Assembly: GCF_007665395.1 (NCBI RefSeq)
Contig: NZ_VDND01000001.1
Span: forward strand, 620,001-684,000
DNA: 64,000 nucleotides
From: Pseudomonas oryzihabitans
GTDB lineage: Bacteria > Pseudomonadota > Gammaproteobacteria > Pseudomonadales > Pseudomonadaceae
Direction: 5' to 3'
Program-made: the position numbers and the translations under genes
The notes under the pieces: generated by a model
Databases searched by the model: none
What the model was told of the DNA's origin: nothing
What the model saw: the letters and a program-made list of their open reading frames with translations, nothing else
Shown: positions 36,919-44,051 of the stretch, piece after piece
Position numbering within the stretch: position 1 is the first letter of the stretch
Layout: each line of letters starts with the position of its first letter

Positions 36919-37886
36919 GCGCGCTCCACCCGCAACAGCCGCACGCCCAGCCCTTCCCCAAGCTTGATCAGTTCGCCCAGAGCCAGGCGCCGGCCATTGA
37001 GCAGCAACTCCACCTGGCCGGGCGGATTGGCGTTCAGCGGCAGCACGCTGCCCTCGCCCAGGCCACGCAGGTCGGCCAGCGTCAGCCGCAGCTGGCCGAC
37101 CTGGCAAATCAGTTCCAGGGGCAGCTCATCCAGGGTCGCATCGAGTTCGGAGTCGAGCATGGGCGGTGTTCTCGCAAGGTCAAGGGATCCAAGGGGTTCG
37201 CTAAGCAGCCAGCCGGCGTCGCTCAGGCGTACCCGCGCGCCAAGCCGGTCGCCGATCACCAGACGGGCGCCGTCGGGCGCGGGCGTCTCCAGCAGCACCA
37301 CGTCACCGGGCTGCAAGGCGCGGCACTCGGCGACGGTCAGCCACTGGCGACCCGCCTCGACCCGGGCCTGAAGCGGCACACCGGCGAAAGCCGGCGTGTC
37401 GGACGCGGGCAGACGCTCCAGATAGCGCCTCAGGCAGGCCGCGGCCTCGGGACCGAAGGCGCAATCGGCGACGGTGACCTGCTCCCCGGCCAGGATCCCC
37501 AGCGCCAGGCGATAGGCGGGTGGCTCTCCCGGCGCCGTCACCAGGGCGACCGGCCGTTCGAGGGCCGCGCCGAGGGCGTCCAGCCAGGGCGCCAGGCGCA
37601 GGTTCAGCAGGAGCGTCCGCGCCCGCGGGGGCAAGGCCAGGGTCGCCGCCAGGTCGGCGGGGGCCAGCCGCGCCGCCAGCCACGCCTCCGGCAGGCGGAT
37701 CCGAGCGCCCTCTCCGGCGATAGCCACGTTCAGGCACAGCAGGCGGGCAGCCGCCGGTGGCTCCGCCCAGGGCCATTGCAACACGACGTCGCCCACCGCC
37801 AGGCGGCCGGGCCGGTGCAGCCGATTGTGCAGCCGCCAGTCACACGCGGGTGGCCATTCGGGCAGGGCCAACTCGGTCAGGGGCAT
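36915..37886 (-). CDS. sctQ: type III secretion cytoplasmic ring (sorting platform) protein SctQ
   Basis: This 323-residue protein ends in a SpoA domain (about 245-323): LPLELICQVGQLRLTLADLRGLGEGSVL and LNGRRLALGELIKLGEGLGVRLL are the two typical halves. The N-terminal part is poorly conserved, as usual for YscQ/HrcQ. It forms the C-ring-like pods with SctK and SctL. It overlaps sctO by ten bases. An in-frame ATG at 37160 would give an 81-residue SpoA-only product like YscQ-C, but the ribosome binding site there is weak. Confidence 0.9.
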   Translation of the reverse strand: MPLTELALPEWPPACDWRLHNRLHRPGRLAVGDVVLQWPWAEPPAAARLLCLNVAIAGEGARIRLPEAWLAARLAPADLAATLALPPRARTLLLNLRLAPWLDALGAALERPVALVTAPGEPPAYRLALGILAGEQVTVADCAFGPEAAACLRRYLERLPASDTPAFAGVPLQARVEAGRQWLTVAECRALQPGDVVLLETPAPDGARLVIGDRLGARVRLSDAGWLLSEPLGSLDLARTPPMLDSELDATLDELPLELICQVGQLRLTLADLRGLGEGSVLPLNANPPGQVELLLNGRRLALGELIKLGEGLGVRLLRVERA

Positions 37887-38338
37887 CGCGACCTCTCCAC
37901 AGCCTCGTTCATCCGTTCCTCCCGCCGCTGCAGCTCCGCCCGCTGCGCCGCCGCCAGGGGCTCGCCGAGGGCGTCCAGCCGGCGTTGCTGGCGGAGCAGC
38001 TCCCGCCGCAGGTGGTGTTCCTCTTGGCGTTCCTGCACCAGCTGGGCTTCCAGGGCTGCGCAGCGGGCGGCCAGGGTCTCGGCCGCTCGGCGATGCTCTG
38101 CCTGCCGATGGCGTTCGCGAGTACCCTGGGCCGGCCCTGCGCCGTCCTGCGCCAGGGCGTCGAGAAAGGCCGCGCGCGCCGCCCGTCCGGCCTCGGCCTG
38201 GGCATCCTCGGCCCTTCGCGCCTGGTGCAACGCCTGCTCGGCCAGGCGCACGCGCTCGACCTGGGCCGCCCTGGCCGCCAGGGCCCGGCGCTGCCGTAAC
38301 TCACGCAGCCGGTGAAGATCCGCAAGACCGGACTTCAT
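37877..38338 (-). CDS. sctO: type III secretion stalk protein SctO (YscO/HrpO-like)
   Basis: This 153-residue, almost entirely helical Arg/Ala/Glu-rich protein has a heptad pattern indicating a coiled coil, as in FliJ/YscO/y4yJ central stalks that link the ATPase to SctV. Identification rests on length, composition and its place between sctN and sctQ. Its ATG overlaps the sctN stop by four bases. Confidence 0.85.
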   Translation of the reverse strand: MKSGLADLHRLRELRQRRALAARAAQVERVRLAEQALHQARRAEDAQAEAGRAARAAFLDALAQDGAGPAQGTRERHRQAEHRRAAETLAARCAALEAQLVQERQEEHHLRRELLRQQRRLDALGEPLAAAQRAELQRREERMNEAVERSRCP

Positions 38339-39663
38339 GCCAGCACCTGCGCCAGCTGCCGCCAGGTAGCCGCCGGCGTGCTCGGCTCCTCGGCGCGCTG
38401 TTGCAGAAAGGCCTCGATCGCCGCACGCCGGGCGATGGCCTCATCGCTCAGGGCGTCGCTACCAGGGCTGTAGTCACCGGTGGCGAGCACCAGTTCCAGG
38501 TCGGCATGGCGTGCCAGCAGCGCGCGGATCCGACTGGCCTGGGCGCTCTGCTGGGGCGTGACCACCCGCTCCATGAGGCGGCTACGACTGCGCAGGATGT
38601 CGATGGCGGGGAAGTGATTGCGTTGCGCGAGGGTGGCGCTGAGCACCAGGTGGCCATCGAGCAGGGAGCGTACTTCCTCGGCGATCGGATCGAGATCGGC
38701 CTCGCCTTCGGTCAGCACGCTGTACAGCGCGGTCACGCTGCCGGACGCGGTGGCCCCGGCGCGCTCCAGCAAGGCCGGCAGGCTGGCGAAACAGGACGGC
38801 GGATAGCCGCGCCGGGTGGGCGGCTCGCCGGCCGCCAGCCCCAGCTCGCGCTGCGCCCGGGCGAAGCGGGTCAGGCTGTCGATCAGCAGCAGGACGTGGC
38901 GGCCCTGGGCGCGATGGTATTCCGCCTGGGCGGTAGCCATCAGGGCGGCACGCACCCGTTCCGCGGCCGGCCGCTCGGCGGTGGCCACCACGGCGATCGT
39001 CCGCGCCCGACTGGTGGCATCCAGCTGGCCTTCGATGAAGTCCCGTACCTCACGCCCGCGCTCACCGATCAGGCCGATCACCAGCACGTCCGCCTGGCAA
39101 TGCCGCATCACGCTGCCCAGCAGCGACGACTTGCCCACCCCGGGCTCGCCGAAGATCCCGAGCCGCTGGCCCTGGGCGACGCTCAGCAGGCCATCGATCG
39201 CCCGTACGCCGAGGCTCAGGGGGCGCTCCAGGGGCTCCCGGGCAAAGGGCGCCGGCGGCGCGGCGCGCAACGGCCAGCGACTGAGCGCCGTGGCGGCAAT
39301 GGCAGGGCCACCGTCGAGGGGCGCGCCGAAGGCGTCCACCACCCGCCCGAGCAAGGCTTCGCCCACCGCGACCTCCTGGGCCCGACCGGTGCGGCGGACC
39401 GCCGTGTGCCGCGACAGCCCCTCGAGACTGCCCGCGGGCGCCAGCAGCGCCTGGGCGCCGTCCAGCCCCACCACCTCGGCCGGCAATGGCGCAGCGCGGT
39501 GGGGATCGAGCAATTCGCATTGGTCGCCGACCCGGGCGCCGGGCAGGCTAGCCTGGATCACCAGGCCCCGCACCCCGAGCAGCCGTCCGAGCAGCGGCCG
39601 CGGCTGGGCCTGGTGCAGCCGTTGGGACAGCCGTGGCAGGATGGCCTGGAGGTCATCGGTCAT
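38335..39663 (-). CDS. sctN: type III secretion ATPase SctN
   Basis: This 442-residue F1-beta-like hexameric ATPase has Walker A GEPGVGKSS, the RERG-equivalent GLIGERGREVRDF, Walker B VLLLIDSLTRFARAQRE and the family signature LDGHLVLSATLAQRNHFPAIDIL with the arginine-finger region. It unfolds and delivers substrates to the gate. It overlaps sctL and sctO at both ends. Confidence 0.97.
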   Translation of the reverse strand: MTDDLQAILPRLSQRLHQAQPRPLLGRLLGVRGLVIQASLPGARVGDQCELLDPHRAAPLPAEVVGLDGAQALLAPAGSLEGLSRHTAVRRTGRAQEVAVGEALLGRVVDAFGAPLDGGPAIAATALSRWPLRAAPPAPFAREPLERPLSLGVRAIDGLLSVAQGQRLGIFGEPGVGKSSLLGSVMRHCQADVLVIGLIGERGREVRDFIEGQLDATSRARTIAVVATAERPAAERVRAALMATAQAEYHRAQGRHVLLLIDSLTRFARAQRELGLAAGEPPTRRGYPPSCFASLPALLERAGATASGSVTALYSVLTEGEADLDPIAEEVRSLLDGHLVLSATLAQRNHFPAIDILRSRSRLMERVVTPQQSAQASRIRALLARHADLELVLATGDYSPGSDALSDEAIARRAAIEAFLQQRAEEPSTPAATWRQLAQVLA

Positions 39664-40234
39664 CGCCGGCCTCCGCGGGTCGCAAGGCCTGGCGCAGGGC
39701 CGCCCACTGGGCGTCCAGGGTGACCTCGACGCAGGCCGCCGGACTGCACAGCCGCGCGCGACCCGCCGCCAGCTCGTCGTCGACCTGCAGCCGCAGCGGT
39801 AGATCGGCGAGCGCCTCGGCGATCGCGGGGGTGAAGCTCTCGCGGGCCAGGTAAAGCACCAGCTCCTGCTCGTCGTGAAAGGCGGTCAAGGCCCGCCGCG
39901 TCGCGCCACGCAGCCGGTCGGCGAAGGGCCAGTCCGCCACCACCTGCTGCGCAGTGCCGACGGCCAGCTCGGCCAGGGCGGGCTCGAGACCAGCCAGGTA
40001 CGCCTGCACGCGGCGCTTCAGCTCAGCCAGGTGCCCGACCGCCTCGCGCTCGGCAGCGCGGCGACCCTCCGCCAAGCCCTCCTCATAGGCCAGGGCGCGC
40101 GCGGCCTCGGTGATCGCCTGCTGCTCGGCCAGCATCCGGCGTGCCGCCTCCAGCAGCGCGAAGCCATCGCGCCAGGCGTCGGCTTCGGCAGCGCAAATCA
40201 CCCGCGCCGTGGGTTGCCGGGGCAAGTCAGACAT
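39653..40234 (-). CDS. sctL: type III secretion ATPase regulator/stator SctL (NolV-like)
   Basis: This 193-residue FliH/YscL-family protein has a charged central coiled coil with a GxxxG-like Ala/Glu pattern (YEEGLAEGRRAAEREAVGHL) and a globular C-terminus. The ATG at 40234 is preferred; it overlaps the sctK stop by eight bases, whereas an upstream ATG would intrude further into sctK. It links SctN to the SctQ pods. Confidence 0.9.
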   Translation of the reverse strand: MSDLPRQPTARVICAAEADAWRDGFALLEAARRMLAEQQAITEAARALAYEEGLAEGRRAAEREAVGHLAELKRRVQAYLAGLEPALAELAVGTAQQVVADWPFADRLRGATRRALTAFHDEQELVLYLARESFTPAIAEALADLPLRLQVDDELAAGRARLCSPAACVEVTLDAQWAALRQALRPAEAGDDR

Positions 40235-40805
40235 CACCGCCCTCCTCGCCCAACCGGCGGAACAGCTCGGCATCACCATCCTGAGCGCCGGCCACGGGAA
40301 GCGCCAACCCGAGCCGCACCCAGGCCATGACCGGCGGTGGGAGGCTGGCGAGCCAGGCGTCGAGACAGGCGGCCCCCTCCGTCCGCACCGCCTCGATCAC
40401 CCGGGTGGCGGGCAGCGGTGGCCGTGCGTCCGGGGGTGCGGGATGGCGCCGCGCGAAGCCCAGGGCATCGGCGCCCAGCTCGGCCTCGAACACCCGGCGA
40501 TACTCGCCGCGAACCTCGGCGTTGAGCGCGCTCGCCTGGCGTACCGCACCGCAGCGCAGGGCCACGCGCTGCAGTCCCGCGGCGCCGCTGCGGAGCAAGG
40601 CGATATCGCCACTCGCCAGGGCGCCGCCTGCCCAGGCCGGCAGGTCATGGATCTCGGCGATGACCGCTGCCGCCTCGGTGCACCAACGCGCCTGCCGCAG
40701 CACGCGCGCCTCCGCCACGGCCAGCGCGCCGGGAAAACAGGCGGCGAGGAAGGCATCGTCGAACAGCTCCAGCGGATCGAAGGCCGCGGCCGGTGCCGGC
40801 ATCAT
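40227..40805 (-). CDS. sctK: type III secretion sorting-platform protein SctK (NolU/HrpD-like)
   Basis: This 192-residue protein lies between sctJ and sctL, where nolU/yscK/hrpD lie in other clusters. PPLPATRVIEAVRTEGAACLDAWLASLPPPVMAWVRLGL is recognisable as the conserved C-terminal part (about residues 135-175). The ATG at 40805 overlaps the sctJ stop (ATGA). Sequence conservation in this family is weak, so synteny carries much of the call. Confidence 0.82.
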   Translation of the reverse strand: MMPAPAAAFDPLELFDDAFLAACFPGALAVAEARVLRQARWCTEAAAVIAEIHDLPAWAGGALASGDIALLRSGAAGLQRVALRCGAVRQASALNAEVRGEYRRVFEAELGADALGFARRHPAPPDARPPLPATRVIEAVRTEGAACLDAWLASLPPPVMAWVRLGLALPVAGAQDGDAELFRRLGEEGGDV

Positions 40806-41581
40806 TCGCGGGACTCCAGGCTGTAGACGACCGGTGCCGCGGGCCGCGACCGGCGCCGTCCCAGGCTCCAGGCCAGGGCCGCGGCGAGACCGAGCACCAG
40901 TAGCAGGGCACCGCTGGCCAGGGTTCGCGCCCACGGCAGGCTGGACGCCGTCAATTGCAGCCCGAGGAACGGCTGGAGGAGCGGCGCCGTACTCGGCGGC
41001 GGCTCCACGGCCTCGATGGCCGTCACCGAGACGTTTTCGTAGGTGAGACCGGCGATCCCCTTCGCCACCAGCGTCTTGATCTGCGGCAGCAGCAGGCCGA
41101 TGTCGGTGCCCTTGCCATAGCGCACCAGGACCGAGGCCGACGACGGCGAGATCACCCGCTTGAGCAGGTCGTTGTCCGGCAGCACCACGTGGACCCGCGC
41201 CGAGCGGATGCCGTCGATCTCGGAAAGGCTATGGGCCAGCTCCTGGCTCAAGGCATAGATCATCTGCGCCCGCTCCTGCATCGGCGAGGACACCAGGCCA
41301 TTGTTCTTGAACACCTGGCCGAGGTTGTCGAAGCGCGACTCGGGCAACCCCGCCTCGTTGAGGATATGGACCGCCTCGGCCAAGCGGGCTTCGTCGACCC
41401 TCAGGGTGACCTTGCCGTCATCCTGGGCCTGCCGCTCGACGGCGATGCCGGCGCGCAGCAGCGCGGCGGCCATGGTGTTGGCCTCGCGCTCGCTGAGGTC
41501 GGTGTAGAGCGTGGTACCGCCGCAGCCATGCAGCGCCAGGCAGAGCAACAGCAGACTTCTACGCAACCAGGCGGTACTCAT
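40802..41581 (-). CDS. sctJ: type III secretion inner MS-ring lipoprotein SctJ
   Basis: This is a 259-residue protein. Its signal peptide ends in LALHGC with Cys at about residue 20 as the likely lipidation site (the -2 His is unusual for a lipobox). Two ring-building modules have YscJ/FliF signatures: LYTDLSEREANTMAAALL, then GLPESRFDNLGQVFKNNGL and ARVHVVLP. One C-terminal membrane helix spans about 215-238, followed by a basic tail. It forms the inner-membrane ring with SctD. Confidence 0.96.
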   Translation of the reverse strand: MSTAWLRRSLLLLCLALHGCGGTTLYTDLSEREANTMAAALLRAGIAVERQAQDDGKVTLRVDEARLAEAVHILNEAGLPESRFDNLGQVFKNNGLVSSPMQERAQMIYALSQELAHSLSEIDGIRSARVHVVLPDNDLLKRVISPSSASVLVRYGKGTDIGLLLPQIKTLVAKGIAGLTYENVSVTAIEAVEPPPSTAPLLQPFLGLQLTASSLPWARTLASGALLLVLGLAAALAWSLGRRRSRPAAPVVYSLESRE

Positions 41582-41584
41582 GCG

Positions 41585-41974
41585 TCATTGCCCTCGCATC
41601 AGGGTGTTGGCCGAACCCGACACCTGGGTCGCGCCGCGGACCACCATCTGGGTCTCGATGGCGTAGTCGAACAGGCGGCTGAGGTTGCCCACCAGCTGGC
41701 CGACGTCAGCCGCCGGCTGTTGCCGGGGTGACGCCTGGGGCGCGACCGCCGCCGGCGCCTGCTCGCCGGCATGGGCCTGGCTGGCGAAGGCATGGGAGCG
41801 GTCGAGAAAGCCATCCAGGCGCTGCAGCAGACGCTCGCCGAGCTGGGCATCGGGCGCGGGTGCGGCCGCCGCCCGTTGCGCCAGCTGCTCGAACAGGTTC
41901 TGGGCGTGCAGGGTTTCCGGCGCCATCGCGGGCGCCGGAGCGACCGCCGGGGCGGCCACCGCGGGCAGGCTCAT
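41585..41974 (-). CDS. sctI: type III secretion inner rod protein SctI (NolB/HrpB-like)
   Basis: This is a 129-residue protein, Ala/Pro-rich in the N-terminal half. A C-terminal amphipathic helix segment has the family-typical end LFDYAIETQMVVRGATQVSGSANTLMRGQ (residues about 100-129). It sits immediately upstream of sctJ, the invariant position of the rod gene. It connects the export gate to the needle. Confidence 0.85.
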   Translation of the reverse strand: MSLPAVAAPAVAPAPAMAPETLHAQNLFEQLAQRAAAAPAPDAQLGERLLQRLDGFLDRSHAFASQAHAGEQAPAAVAPQASPRQQPAADVGQLVGNLSRLFDYAIETQMVVRGATQVSGSANTLMRGQ

Positions 41975-41983
41975 GCTGACCTC

Positions 41984-42196
41984 CTACTCTTCATCGTCCG
42001 AGGACATGGCTTCCTGGAAGATCTCCTGCGCCCTGGGCATGATGATGAACTGCCCGCCGATGCTCACGGCGTTGCTGATCAGCTCATCCTGCAACTGGGC
42101 GTCGGAGGTCTGGCTCTTGGCCGAGTCGACGGCGGCCTCGAAACGCTGGGTGGTGTCGACCGGAACGTCGCTGGCACCTACGGGGGTCACGGACAT
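41984..42196 (-). CDS. small type III secretion-associated protein, 70 aa
   Basis: This 70-residue acidic protein has a strong AGGAGTT upstream of the ATG. The N-terminus is Thr/Val-rich; a helical C-terminal half (ELISNAVSIGGQFIIMPRAQ) ends in an acidic tail. It lies between the split-secretin N-part and sctI. Size and helix-rich build would suit a needle/pilus subunit or an early substrate, but I cannot assign it. It competes with the 53-aa gene at 49135-49296 for the role of SctF. Confidence 0.7.
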   Translation of the reverse strand: MSVTPVGASDVPVDTTQRFEAAVDSAKSQTSDAQLQDELISNAVSIGGQFIIMPRAQEIFQEAMSSDDEE

Positions 42197-42210
42197 GGGG
42201 AACTCCTGGT

Positions 42211-42801
42211 TCAGGGGGACGAAGCGGCGCGGACCGGGACGGTTTCTTCCCGCGCCGCGCCACGGAATACCCGCACGCCACCCCGGGACGGCTCCCGGGT
42301 GGCGATGACGGGCGGGATCTCCAGCCGCTGCCGGAGCCATTCGACGAAGGCCGGCGAGCCGGAAGCGAGGATGCCGCCGGCTCCGGGCAAGGCCCGCACG
42401 GCCAGGGGATTACCGGAAACGCCATAGGCATCCAGGCGCTCCTGCACCTGCGCCACCGCCAGGCCGCCGGTGGCGATACGCTGTTGCTGGTTACGCGCGG
42501 CCGGCGTCACGTGCAGCGTGTTGCCGTCGTAGAACCAGGCGAGCCGCGCGCTCCGGGCCAGGGCGTCGAGGAATTCGCCGGCGGTCGCCGCCTCCAGCCG
42601 CGCCGGGGCCTGGCCCTCGATGGTCGCATCCACGTCCAGCGGTAGCCCGAGGTTGCGGCCGAAGGCCTCCAGCACCTCCTGCAGCGGCTGGTCCACCACC
42701 ACGTAGGGATAGGGTTGCGGCCACCAGGCCGGCTCGACCCGCGCCTGGGCCGGCAAGGCCAGGAGCAGGACGAGGCAGGCTGACAGCCAGGCCCCTGGCA
42801 C
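42211..42801 (-). CDS. rhcC1: split secretin N-terminal component (RhcC1-like)
   Basis: This 196-residue protein has a signal peptide (PGAWLSACLVLLLALPAQA). Its N0/N1 secretin domains are like the start of YscC/HrcC (YPYVVVDQPLQEVLEAFGRNLGLP, FLDALARSARLAWFYDGNTLHV), but there is no pore domain. Rhizobial systems and the second P. syringae T3SS encode such a split secretin. The only sensible start is GTG at 42801, giving the signal peptide; its ribosome binding site is poor. It begins 85 bases from the divergent TPR gene and heads the operon that runs to sctU. Confidence 0.85.
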   Translation of the reverse strand: MPGAWLSACLVLLLALPAQARVEPAWWPQPYPYVVVDQPLQEVLEAFGRNLGLPLDVDATIEGQAPARLEAATAGEFLDALARSARLAWFYDGNTLHVTPAARNQQQRIATGGLAVAQVQERLDAYGVSGNPLAVRALPGAGGILASGSPAFVEWLRQRLEIPPVIATREPSRGGVRVFRGAAREETVPVRAASSP

Positions 42802-42885
42802 CGTGATTCGACGCCCGCGCCTGTCCCACGACGGACGCGCTGCAGCTACACTGGCGCTCCTCGTCCACCGCCAAGAGGCTGTCCG

Positions 42886-43656
42886 GTGCCCAGTCGTCGC
42901 GCTTTCGCTCTCGCTCTGCCCTTGCTGCTCGCGGCTTGCAGCCATACCCCGCGGGATGACGAACAGACTCGTCTTACCCAGCTGGCCGATGACGTCGCCC
43001 AGCGCGGCGACAACGCCACGGCGGCGGCGCTCTACCAGCGGGCCAGTCAGCTGCCCGGGGCGAATGCCGATCTCTGGCGCCGCCTCGGCGACATCCGCCT
43101 GGCCAGCGATGACCTTTCGGGCGCCGCGGCGGCCTATCGCCAGGCCCTGAGCCTGGCGCCGGACGATGCGCGCAGCCAGCTCGGCCAGGGCACCCTGTAT
43201 CTGCGCGAGGGCCAGGCGGCACTGGCCGTGCCCCTGCTGGAGCAGGCGGCGCAGGCCTTGGACGACGGCAGCAGCTGGAGCCGGCTGGGCCTCGCCCGGC
43301 TGTTCGCCGGCGACGCCACGGGAGGCCAGGCCGCCCTGGGCAAGGCCCTCGCCCGCGAACCCGACAATGCCGATATCCGCGGCAACCTGGCCCTGGCCTA
43401 CGCTGTCGCCGAGGACCCCGGCAAGGCGCTGCAGACCCTCGGCGATCTCGGGCAACAGGCCGACGCCCTGCCCCGGCAGCAGCGCAATGCCCTGATGGTG
43501 CTGGTCCTGGCCGGCCAGGAGGCCCGCGCCGAGCAGGTCCCCCTGGGCGCCCGGGATGCCGCGCAGCGAACGCAGCTGCTGCACCAGGCCCAGCGCATCG
43601 CGGGGCTGCCCAATCCCCAGGCGCGGATCACGGCGCTGGGCCTGCTGGAACCCTGA
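42886..43656 (+). CDS. TPR lipoprotein between the secretin halves (TadD-like)
   Basis: This 256-residue protein starts at GTG with AAGAGG upstream. A lipobox (LLLAACSH) predicts an outer-membrane or periplasmic lipoprotein. Four or more TPR motifs follow (ATAAALYQRASQLPGANADLWRRLGDI; AYRQALSLAPDDARSQLGQGTLY; similar later units). It is the only gene of the cluster on the plus strand. TadD in Tad pilus systems is a TPR lipoprotein aiding secretin assembly; by analogy it may be a pilotin for the adjacent secretin. An interspersed TPR gene is also described in the rhizobial-like P. syringae T3SS-2. Confidence 0.85.
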   Translation: MPSRRAFALALPLLLAACSHTPRDDEQTRLTQLADDVAQRGDNATAAALYQRASQLPGANADLWRRLGDIRLASDDLSGAAAAYRQALSLAPDDARSQLGQGTLYLREGQAALAVPLLEQAAQALDDGSSWSRLGLARLFAGDATGGQAALGKALAREPDNADIRGNLALAYAVAEDPGKALQTLGDLGQQADALPRQQRNALMVLVLAGQEARAEQVPLGARDAAQRTQLLHQAQRIAGLPNPQARITALGLLEP

Positions 43657-43664
43657 GTTGCGAC

Positions 43665-44051
43665 TCATGGCTGCCCCCGGGTCGTGGCCTGGGCATCCTG
43701 GTCACGCTCGCGCTGCCGCTGCTGCAATTCGTCGCCCTGCAGGTACCGATGGGCGGCACGCCCCACCGGCGCGGCGAAGGCCGGACCGGTGGCGCGACCG
43801 ACCCGCAGATCGTCCTGGCGCTCCACCATCTCCAGCAGGTTCAGCGCCGAGGCGCAGCCCGGCGGCAAGGCCGCGGGCGGCTCGCTGGTATCCCAGGCCG
43901 CGCAGCGTCGCGGCAGCAGCAGGGTCTCACCGTTGGCGGTGACCACCGGGCGGTAGCCGTGGGGCAGCGGTGGCGTCTCCAGCGACGTGGCACAGCCGGC
44001 CACCAGCGCCAGTCCCAGCGGCAGGATAAGGCTAGCCAGACGCCGGCTCAT
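43665..44051 (-). CDS. CpaD/RcpB-like lipoprotein in the type III cluster
   Basis: This 128-residue protein has a lipobox (ALVAGCAT). The C-terminal half matches the CpaD pilus family pattern: GCASALNLLEMVERQDDLRVGRATGPA then a Tyr-x-x-Gly (RYLQGD); the canonical form is GCA-x-x-x-NLAAMV-x-x-P-x-DL. Its ATG overlaps the stop of the secretin gene, so it is coupled to it. CpaD/RcpB is thought to stabilise or gate the Tad secretin in the outer membrane. The same partnership is implied here. Confidence 0.75.
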   Translation of the reverse strand: MSRRLASLILPLGLALVAGCATSLETPPLPHGYRPVVTANGETLLLPRRCAAWDTSEPPAALPPGCASALNLLEMVERQDDLRVGRATGPAFAAPVGRAAHRYLQGDELQQRQRERDQDAQATTRGQP

